Assembly (NCBI GenBank): GCA_021640185.1
Contig: JAJXDX010000084.1
Location: 1-7,752, forward strand
Length of the DNA: 7,752 nt
Origin: Oscillospiraceae bacterium
GTDB lineage: Bacteria; Bacillota; Clostridia; Oscillospirales; Acutalibacteraceae
Reading direction: 5' to 3'
In this document: piece after piece, positions 1 to 4,124 of the stretch
Layout of the letters: each line of letters begins with the position of its first letter
Position numbering within the stretch: position 1 is the stretch's first letter
The notes under the pieces: generated by a model
The model's input: the letters and a program-made list of their open reading frames with translations, nothing else
What the model was told of the DNA's origin: nothing
The model's database searches: none
Translations under genes and position numbers: made by a program

Positions 1-998
1 CCCCACAGGCACGCCTCTTTGTACGAGCCCATGTACACGTCGATGAACGTGCGCCCGCCGACGAACGCACCGGTATCCGCCGCTACGGCATAGCCGTAGA
101 CGACCTTGCCGTCCGCCGAGGCGATCCACAGCTTCGTTCCGTAGGGGATCACGTTCGGATCGACCGCGACCGTGCCCACACCGAGGCGCATCCCGGATGC
201 CCCGCGCGAACCGATGGAATACGCCGTACAGCTTTTGCCGGAAAAAACCTTTTTGTAGCTGACCGGATGGTTCTTCGCATCGAGCTTGAGGGAAAACGGC
301 GCGGCGGACAGCGGCGTACCGTAGTCCGCGCCGCGGATCACGATCTTCTGCGTCGGCTTTTTGGTCACCGTTTCCTTGATCAATTCCGTTTCCGCGACCT
401 CGCCGTTGACGATGGTCTTGCGGTAGGTCAGCGTTTTCGTGCCGTTCACGCCCGATTGACGGACGTAGGAACGGCCGGGCTTCAGCACGCAGGTGTATTT
501 CGTCGTCGTTTCAAAGGCGATGCTCTCGGTCACGGTATACTCCTCGTAGGCGACGCGGTCGACCTTGATCGCCATGCCGTCCGCGATCGGCGTGTCCAGC
601 GTCTGGCTGACCGTGTCGTACTTGCCCACCGTGACCTCCGCCCGGCGCAGCGCCTGCTCCACCGTGCCCTCGGTCATGTGCAGCAGCGTCGACAGACCGT
701 CCGCCATGACCTCCACGGTCATCGCCCGGTCGACCTGCACCTTGCCCGCCGCCGGATCGACGCGCAGCATATCGTAGTCGTTGACCACGACGCCCGCCGT
801 TTCCACCGCCTTGTACGGATCGCTGTGCAGCGTCAGCACCACATGGCTGCGCTCGCCGTCCGTGACCGTCACCGCGCGGGAATACACCGACACCGTCGTC
901 GCCATCACCAGCGTCGCCATCACCAGCGCACCGGCCGCGAACAGGCGGCTGCCGAGCACCCGCCGCACCGCAGCCCAAAACTGCTTACGTTTCTGCAT
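1..998 (-). CDS. yabE: YabE-like cell-wall protein (DUF348-G5-3D), 3' end cut by window
   Basis: Likely a surface-anchored peptidoglycan-remodelling enzyme of the YabE/resuscitation-promoting-factor type. The reading frame is open from ATG at 998 to the window edge (332 codons). Residues 1-16 are basic and 17-38 form a hydrophobic signal/membrane anchor. DUF348 ubiquitin-like repeats occupy roughly 40-82 and 92-138, a G5 domain roughly 148-224 (it includes YRKTIVNGEVAETELI and ends KIVIRG), and a 3D domain starts near 255 (CTAYS). The three 3D-domain aspartates are visible: D280 in DPNVIPYGT, D308 in DTGAFVGG and D320 in FIDVYMGS. The usual DTGGAIKG motif is altered to DTGAFVGG. The 3D fold is related to MltA lytic transglycosylases, so glycan-strand cleavage is the expected activity (family knowledge). 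Only about the last 15 residues should be missing. The start is supported by AAAGGA about 10 nt upstream. It has one DUF348 copy fewer than I recall for Bacillus YabE. Transcribed from the promoter at 1260-1288. Confidence 0.9.
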   Translation of the reverse strand, partial: MQKRKQFWAAVRRVLGSRLFAAGALVMATLVMATTVSVYSRAVTVTDGERSHVVLTLHSDPYKAVETAGVVVNDYDMLRVDPAAGKVQVDRAMTVEVMADGLSTLLHMTEGTVEQALRRAEVTVGKYDTVSQTLDTPIADGMAIKVDRVAYEEYTVTESIAFETTTKYTCVLKPGRSYVRQSGVNGTKTLTYRKTIVNGEVAETELIKETVTKKPTQKIVIRGADYGTPLSAAPFSLKLDAKNHPVSYKKVFSGKSCTAYSIGSRGASGMRLGVGTVAVDPNVIPYGTKLWIASADGKVVYGYAVAADTGAFVGGRTFIDVYMGSYKEACLW

Positions 999-1253
999 AA
1001 GGGATCGTTCCTTTCTGCCGCTCTCCACGTCCCGCACGCCGCCCGCGGCGGCCCGTGTCCGGAAAACGAAGAAAACGGCGGCGGCCGCAGGCGCACGGCG
1101 CCGGACGGCCGCTTCGGCCCGTCCTCTGCCATGCCTGCTCCGGTCGGTCCGGCTGTTCGCCGTTTTTGCCCGACCGGTCATGCCGCATCGTTCGATCTGA
1201 TCGGCCGATCGGATGGCCCGACCGGCTGCCCGATGACATCAGTTTGTCACCTT
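999..1253 (-). promoter_or_regulatory. Long structured 5' leader of the YabE-like gene
   Basis: The promoter at 1260-1288 places the transcript start near 1253, so about 255 nt precede the ATG. The leader is GC-rich and rich in inverted repeats. The segment CCGGUCGGGC occurs twice (complement of 1216-1225 and of 1168-1177), and either copy can pair with CCGACCGG (complement of 1140-1147), giving mutually exclusive hairpins. GATCGGCCGATC at 1199-1210 is a perfect palindrome. Further downstream, GC-rich stems (GGCGC-CGU-GCGCC and others, about 1075-1125) precede a U-rich stretch UUUUCUUCGUUUU (complement of 1063-1075), which resembles an attenuator. The ribosome binding site itself looks unpaired. 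I could not match the leader to the c-di-AMP (ydaO) riboswitch consensus or to another class I know. A regulatory role is inference. Confidence 0.4.
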
Positions 1254-1259
1254 GCGCAC

Positions 1260-1288
1260 ATTATACCCGCCCGATTTGGCAATGTCAA
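1260..1288 (-). promoter_or_regulatory. Sigma-A promoter of the YabE-like gene
   Basis: Read on the minus strand: TTGACA (complement of 1283-1288), a 17-bp spacer, then TATAAT (complement of 1260-1265). Both hexamers match the vegetative consensus exactly at the ideal spacing. It points at the YabE-like gene, with a start site expected about 7 nt downstream of the -10 box. Confidence 0.88.
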
Positions 1289-1329
1289 ACCGCACAGAAA
1301 CACCGGTTTTTGTACAGATCTAACAACAT

Positions 1330-1363
1330 TTCGGCGGATTGCTCCGAGGAGCGATCCGCCGAA
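1330..1363. repeat. 16-bp hairpin with 2-nt gap
   Basis: The left arm 1330-1345 (TTCGGCGGATTGCTCC) pairs with the right arm 1348-1363 (GGAGCGATCCGCCGAA); one position is a G-T wobble and only GA separates the arms. On the plus strand a TTTTT run follows after 6 nt (about 1370-1374), so it could end plus-strand transcription. On the minus strand the tail AAATGTTGTTAG is only weakly U-rich. It lies 42 bp upstream of the -35 box of the YabE-like gene and could also stop read-through from azlCD. Confidence 0.6.
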
Positions 1364-1573
1364 CGGTCGTTTTTGCTTGCCGAATTTCCGGCCGCATATT
1401 CATTTGCTTTTTGTTCGATCTGCCCACGACGTCGCGACAAATATTACAGCGCTGTCATAATTCCATGGGAATTATCCCAAAATTCGCCATTTTTAGCGAT
1501 CCGTTCGGCAGTTCCATTTTTTGCCAAGCTTTTTGTGCATCCGAACAAATCTATGCAGTTTCAGTGCACGTAA

Positions 1574-1608
1574 CCGCCCGTTTATTTGCCCAAAAACGGC
1601 GGCTTTTT
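1574..1608 (+). terminator. Terminator-like hairpin on the plus strand, no gene upstream
   Basis: CCGCC-c-GTTT (1574-1583, one bulged C) can pair with AAACGGCGG (1594-1602). The stem is followed by C and TTTTT (1604-1608), then CGTC and a second T5 run. This is a normal intrinsic terminator architecture for plus-strand transcription, but all recognisable genes to its left are on the minus strand. It either ends an unannotated plus-strand RNA or is a chance structure. Confidence 0.4.
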
Positions 1609-1643
1609 CGTCTTTTTCTGCCTTTTTGCCCATGCCGGATCGC

Positions 1644-1673
1644 ATGATCATCCTTTTTCCCGGATGATCATCC
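1644..1673. repeat. Two ATGATCATCC copies spaced 20 bp
   Basis: ATGATCATCC occurs at 1644-1653 and again at 1664-1673, exactly 20 bp (two helical turns) apart. The second copy sits in a perfect 12-bp palindrome, GGATGATCATCC (1662-1673). The spacing is operator-like, but no promoter was recognised beside it. A role is conjecture. Confidence 0.45.
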
Positions 1674-1748
1674 ACTTTCCGGCCGATCACCATTTTATTC
1701 GTCGTGGCCGGTCGCGCTCCCGACGGGTCGAAACGCGTCGGATCGCGG

Positions 1749-2078
1749 TCAAAAAACGAACTGCACCAGCAGCATATACAGCACCGTGCCGGACACCAAG
1801 CTGAGCAGCACGTTCTTTTTCCGGCGGTGCAGCAGAACGACGGCGGCCATCGCCAGCAGCTCCGGCAGACCGTGCCACGCGGTGAACACCGCGTCCTTCA
1901 GGCAATAGACCACCAACATCCCGATCGCCGCGCCGGGCAGCACCCGGCCAAGGTACAGCACGAACCTCGGCGGGCGCTTGCCCTCCGGGAACAGCCAAAA
2001 CGGCAAAAAGCGCGTCAGCACCGTGCCGAGGACGGCCGCCCCGATCGTGACGACGCTTTGCCAGACGGTCATGGTCAT
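1749..2078 (-). CDS. azlD: AzlD, small subunit of branched-chain amino acid exporter
   Basis: A 109-residue hydrophobic protein of the AzlD family, the small partner of AzlC. Family knowledge: AzlCD/BrnFE pairs export branched-chain amino acids (also methionine in some species), and azlC was found through 4-azaleucine resistance. About four membrane helices are visible, near residues 6-22, 45-62, 72-85 and 88-107. The loop FPEGKRPPRFVLYLGRVLPG and the helix pattern are typical of AzlD, and the length is normal. The start is ATG at 2078, whose ATGA overlaps the azlC stop by 4 nt, with GGAGGG about 7 nt upstream; this is classic translational coupling. A second ATG two codons later (2072) is less well placed. 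No good terminator follows the stop. Confidence 0.9.
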   Translation of the reverse strand: MTMTVWQSVVTIGAAVLGTVLTRFLPFWLFPEGKRPPRFVLYLGRVLPGAAIGMLVVYCLKDAVFTAWHGLPELLAMAAVVLLHRRKKNVLLSLVSGTVLYMLLVQFVF

Positions 2079-2761
2079 TCGTGTCCCTCCATCCTCCCGC
2101 GCAGCAGCGCCGCCGCAGCAACGATCAGGAGCATCGACACGATCAAAAACCGCTCGGACCCCAGCAGCAGCAAGCAAAGCAGCGTGCAGCCGACACCGAT
2201 GGCGACCGGCAGACGGGCAGACTTGTCCTCCCACTTTTCCACCAGCATGACGACGAACAGTGCCGTCATCACGAACTCGATCCCCGCGGTATCGAAACGG
2301 ATCAGCGTGCCGACCAGACTGCCGACCACGGCGCCCGTGACCCAGTATGCCTGATCGAGCAGCGTGACGAAGAACATGAACCACCCGCGATCCACATCGG
2401 GCGGCAGCGCGGCATTGCAGTTGATCAAAAACGTTTCGTCGCACATCCCGAAGATGAGGTACGGCTTTTTCCACCCCGTCCCGCGATAGCGGTCAAGCAT
2501 AGAGATCCCATAAAACAGGTGCCGCGCGTTGACCGTGACCGCCAGCAAAAATGCCCCGACGGGCGAGAACGGCGACAGCAGCAGATCGACGGTGACGAAC
2601 TCCATCGACCCGGCATAGATCAGCGTGCTCATCGCCGCCGGATAGAACACGGACAGCCCCTTGACCCGCGTCAGGATGCCGTATGACATCGAGATGAAGA
2701 AAAAGCCGACGCAGATCGGCAGCGAATACGGCAGCGCCGCGCGGAAAGCCTTGCGTTTCAT
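2075..2761 (-). CDS. azlC: AzlC, large subunit of branched-chain amino acid exporter
   Basis: A 228-residue integral membrane protein of the AzlC family, the transport subunit that works with AzlD in the cytoplasmic membrane. Family marks visible: the first helix region SLPICVGFFFISMSYGIL (13-30), YAGSMEF (49-55), NARHLFYGISM (78-88) and GMCDETF (105-111), followed by hydrophobic segments at about 128-152, 160-176 and 184-222. The length matches the family (about 230). The start at 2761 has AGGAGGGG about 7 nt upstream. It is the first gene of a two-gene operon with azlD (4-nt overlap) and has its own promoter at 2806-2834, giving a leader of only about 38 nt, so no T-box or leader attenuator fits in front. 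An inverted repeat around the -35 box may be an operator. Confidence 0.93.
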   Translation of the reverse strand: MKRKAFRAALPYSLPICVGFFFISMSYGILTRVKGLSVFYPAAMSTLIYAGSMEFVTVDLLLSPFSPVGAFLLAVTVNARHLFYGISMLDRYRGTGWKKPYLIFGMCDETFLINCNAALPPDVDRGWFMFFVTLLDQAYWVTGAVVGSLVGTLIRFDTAGIEFVMTALFVVMLVEKWEDKSARLPVAIGVGCTLLCLLLLGSERFLIVSMLLIVAAAALLRGRMEGHE

Positions 2762-2805
2762 CCGTGACCCCTCCTGTCCGGCGCACCGCGCCGTTCGATC
2801 ACAAA

Positions 2806-2834
2806 AGCATACTCCTTTTGTAGGATTTTGTCAA
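2806..2834 (-). promoter_or_regulatory. Sigma-A promoter of azlCD
   Basis: Read on the minus strand: TTGACA (complement of 2829-2834), a 17-bp spacer, then TATGCT (complement of 2806-2811). The -35 box is perfect and the -10 box has four of six consensus bases. The start site should be near 2799, about 38 nt ahead of the azlC ATG. Confidence 0.8.
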
Positions 2835-2870
2835 GAACGGTCGTTTGCTCCTTGTGCAGACAAAAGGAGC
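2812..2870. promoter_or_regulatory. Inverted repeats flanking the azlC -35 box, possible operator
   Basis: CTCCTTTTGT (2812-2821, inside the promoter spacer) is repeated exactly in inverted form as ACAAAAGGAG (2860-2869), so the arms bracket the -35 box. A second inverted pair, GCTCCTT (2847-2853) and AAGGAGC (2864-2870), shares the right arm. Three AAGGAG-type half sites around one promoter would suit a dimeric repressor or activator. No regulator gene is in the window, so the role is inferred. Confidence 0.4.
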
Positions 2871-2903
2871 GCCCGCCCTTAGATGGGTGTTCATAAAACA
2901 GCC

Positions 2904-2935
2904 AATGGAGCGTATCGATACAGATACGCTCCATT
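2904..2935 (-). terminator. Perfect 13-bp hairpin, probable terminator
   Basis: AATGGAGCGTATC (2904-2916) pairs perfectly with GATACGCTCCATT (2923-2935) around a 6-nt loop. On the minus strand it is followed by GGCTGTTTTATG, a short U-rich tail, and lies about 60 nt past the stop of the DUF559 gene and upstream of the azlC promoter. It would insulate azlCD from upstream minus-strand transcripts. The tail is weak, so another role is possible. Confidence 0.45.
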
Positions 2936-2960
2936 TCTCATGTCAACATACTATGTAATG

Positions 2961-3018
2961 GGGTGCAGCCCCTTGGCTCTCCCTTTGGGAGAGCTGTCAC
3001 CGCAGGTGACTGAGAGGG
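2961..3018. repeat. Left palindromic repeat of the DUF559 cassette
   Basis: It contains two adjacent hairpins: GCTCTCCC-TTT-GGGAGAGC (2976-2994) and GTCACC-GCA-GGTGAC (2996-3010), followed by TGAGAGGG. Its outer part CCCCTTGGCTCTCCC matches, in inverted orientation, the end of the repeat at 3384-3436. The last codons and the stop of the DUF559 gene lie inside it. Repeats of this look are scattered through gut Clostridia genomes (from memory, not searched). Confidence 0.7.
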
Positions 3019-3377
3019 TCTTGCAGTCTTTTTCGAATGATAAGATCGATTTGTGTGCACACACCACGGAGATCCCTGTCGATATCCCGGTTGGAGAATC
3101 GCAGGATCTCCAACCCAAGAGACATCAGGAATCGAGAACGTTCCGCATCATAAGCAAGCCCCTGAGGTTCATAATGCTGAGAGCCATCCAATTCAATGAC
3201 CAGTCTGGCCGAAGCACAGTAAAAGTCCACGATGGATCTGCCGATGATCCGCTGTTTATATATTTTTACCGGATATTTGCGGAGAAAAAGGTACCAGAGC
3301 TTACGCTCATGGGGTGTCATCTCCCTACGAAGTCGCCGGGCATTTTCTAATTGGGCGTTGTCTTTTGGTATAGTCAT
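2997..3377 (-). CDS. DUF559 / Vsr-like endonuclease-domain protein
   Basis: A 126-residue protein of the DUF559 family, related to Vsr and PD-(D/E)XK nucleases. Substrate and biological role are not established for the family. Visible marks: RRLRREMTPHERKLWYLFLR (14-33) with E24, RSIVDFYC (47-54) with D51, VIELDGSQH (60-68) with E62, D64 and H68, then D77 and R80 before LGLEILRFSN (87-96). These acidic and histidine positions are the expected metal-site candidates, all present, so the gene looks intact. The start at 3377 has AGAGGG 6 nt upstream; that sequence is the edge of the right palindromic repeat. The stop TGA is the complement of 2997-2999, inside the left repeat, so the C-terminal DPLSHLR is repeat-encoded. 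No separate promoter is obvious; it may be read through from the GNAT gene. Confidence 0.85.
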   Translation of the reverse strand: MTIPKDNAQLENARRLRREMTPHERKLWYLFLRKYPVKIYKQRIIGRSIVDFYCASARLVIELDGSQHYEPQGLAYDAERSRFLMSLGLEILRFSNRDIDRDLRGVCTQIDLIIRKRLQDPLSHLR

Positions 3378-3383
3378 CGTTTA

Positions 3384-3436
3384 CCCTCTTCGTCCTCGCT
3401 ATGCTCGGCCACCTCTCCCAAAGGGAGAGGCAAGGG
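3384..3436. repeat. Right palindromic repeat of the DUF559 cassette
   Basis: It runs from CCCTCTTCGTCCTCGC (3384-3399) through GGCCACC to the perfect hairpin CCTCTCCC-AAA-GGGAGAGG (3412-3430) and CAAGGG. The hairpin is the inverted counterpart of that at 2976-2994; the AAA versus TTT loop gives the orientation. Its inner edge supplies the Shine-Dalgarno sequence of the DUF559 gene on the minus strand. It resembles widespread Clostridia repeats of the form CCCTC-x-TCCG...CCACCT-CTCCC (recalled, not searched). Confidence 0.65.
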
Positions 3437-3442
3437 ATGCCC

Positions 3443-3474
3443 GCACGGTACACCGAAAGGTGTATAGAAGTGCG
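3443..3474. repeat. Nested hairpin between the repeat cassette and the GNAT gene
   Basis: An inner stem TACACC-GAAA-GGTGTA (3449-3464, GAAA tetraloop on the plus strand) is enclosed by CGCAC (3443-3447) and GTGCG (3470-3474). On the minus strand it lies about 27 nt past the GNAT stop but lacks a T-tract there, so it is a weak terminator candidate. It may instead belong to the extended palindromic repeat. Confidence 0.45.
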
Positions 3475-3500
3475 CTTTTATCAGTTCGGCAAATTGGAGT

Positions 3501-3974
3501 TTACCGCTCGATACGGTAATATTTGAATGTTTCATCTTCTCCGGCAAAGCGAGATCCTACTTTTTCCAGCACATGCTGACTCCGGGTGTTTTTCCTGACG
3601 GTATCTGCGTTTACCGCAGCCATTCCCAACTCGTCAAAGGCGGTTTTTACCGCCAAACGTTCTGCCTGCGTTCCGTATCCCCTTCCCTTCACTGCGTCGT
3701 TTTGCATATGGATACTCAGGGAACATTCTTTTTTATCATGGTCGATCTGCTTCAATTGCAATTCCCCGATCACCTTATCTCCAAGCATGATCGCAAACAG
3801 TCTGCGTAAAGCATCCTGCCCCTTCATATCAAAATATCGATCTACCGCAGCCTCGTCATAAACATAGGGCTGAAACAGGTGCATATCCATATAGATAGAC
3901 GCATCATTCGTCCAATGCTTGTACAGTTCGTGACATAGTTCTCGCGTCATCGCCTTTAACTGGATCGTTGGCAT
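3501..3974 (-). CDS. GNAT family N-acetyltransferase (RimJ/RimL-like)
   Basis: A 157-residue single-domain acetyltransferase expected to use acetyl-CoA on an amino group; the substrate cannot be told from sequence. The N-terminal strand IQLKAMTRELCHEL is followed by the RimJ/RimL-type pair AIMLGDKVIGELQLKQID (61-78) and ECSLSIHM (83-90). The acetyl-CoA loop (motif A) is KGRGYGTQAERL (96-107) and motif B is VNADTVRKNTRSQHVLEKVG (121-140), ending FKYYRIER. The length is usual for the family and nothing appears broken. The start at 3974 is supported by AAGG about 8 nt upstream and by the promoter at 4020-4048; one G-A-T-A-rich leader of about 40 nt precedes it. Base composition is clearly more AT-rich than azlCD or the peptidase gene, as in the adjacent DUF559 cassette, which fits acquisition by transfer. 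Confidence 0.85.
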   Translation of the reverse strand: MPTIQLKAMTRELCHELYKHWTNDASIYMDMHLFQPYVYDEAAVDRYFDMKGQDALRRLFAIMLGDKVIGELQLKQIDHDKKECSLSIHMQNDAVKGRGYGTQAERLAVKTAFDELGMAAVNADTVRKNTRSQHVLEKVGSRFAGEDETFKYYRIER

Positions 3975-4019
3975 GTTAGACCTTACCTACCTTATTATTC
4001 CGACTTATTGCTTTGTTTA

Positions 4020-4048
4020 ATCCTATCATATGGCTTTAATATATGCAA
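4020..4048 (-). promoter_or_regulatory. Probable promoter of the GNAT gene
   Basis: Read on the minus strand: TTGCAT (complement of 4043-4048), a 17-bp spacer, then TAGGAT (complement of 4020-4025). Each hexamer has four of six consensus bases at ideal spacing, in an AT-rich setting about 45 bp ahead of the ATG. Confidence 0.55.
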
Positions 4049-4124
4049 GAACGATCCCAGCAGACATTACTGCCGGAACTGAAACTGTCTTACGACCACC
4101 CGCATTTCGGGCGGGCGCTCACTT

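Larger units (their letters stand above)
1289..1748. other. 460-bp gene-free region with inverted repeats and phased T-tracts
   Basis: No convincing gene lies between the end of azlD and the promoter of the YabE-like gene; short open frames here lack ribosome binding sites and recognisable domains. The stretch is more AT-rich than the flanking genes. It holds a 16-bp hairpin (1330-1363), overlapping palindromes CGACGTCG and GTCGCGAC (1427-1438), ACAGCGCTGT (1446-1455), an 8-bp inverted repeat ATAATTCC/GGAATTAT around ATG (1457-1475), a terminator-like hairpin (1574-1608), T5 tracts at 1604, 1613, 1623 and 1654, and two ATGATCAT palindromes exactly 20 bp apart (1644 and 1664). I see no clear terminator for azlD just after its stop. 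Confidence 0.6.
2971..3436. mobile_element. Compact DUF559 cassette bounded by imperfect inverted repeats
   Basis: About 466 bp delimited by inverted copies of CCCTTG(G/C)CTCTCCCTTTGGGAGAG: the left copy ends at 2993 and the right copy starts near 3413. A single nuclease-like gene fills almost all the space between. The right repeat provides the ribosome binding site and the left repeat the stop codon. No transposase is present and no target-site duplication could be recognised. Whether the unit moves is inference; it would have to be mobilised in trans or by the encoded nuclease. The inverted ends may extend a little further out (GTGC(A/G)G). Confidence 0.45.

Noticed and set aside
999..1253. 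c-di-AMP (ydaO) riboswitch in the leader of the YabE-like gene
   Set aside because: Considered because of the gene type, but the conserved ydaO core sequences were not found by eye. Only an unnamed structured leader is claimed.
267..1460. Long plus-strand open frame opposite the YabE-like gene
   Set aside because: It is Arg/His-rich antisense translation of a GC-rich gene with clear DUF348, G5 and 3D domains on the minus strand. It has no family features.
1493..1693. 66-codon minus-strand frame in the gene-free region
   Set aside because: No ribosome binding site before its ATG, low-complexity basic composition and no recognisable domain.
1704..2686. Plus-strand frames opposite azlCD
   Set aside because: Gln/Arg/His-rich shadow translations; the minus-strand AzlC and AzlD motifs, ribosome binding sites and operon overlap are decisive.
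2883..3350. 155-codon plus-strand frame across the DUF559 region
   Set aside because: It runs antisense to a protein with intact DUF559 motifs and includes translated repeat sequence. No ribosome binding site was seen.
2961..3474. CRISPR array
   Set aside because: The repeats are two inverted palindromic copies flanking a gene, not regularly spaced direct repeats with unique spacers.
4099..4115. CCCGC/GCGGG hairpin after the peptidase stop as a terminator
   Set aside because: The stem is only 5 bp with no T-tract on the minus strand, too weak to call.
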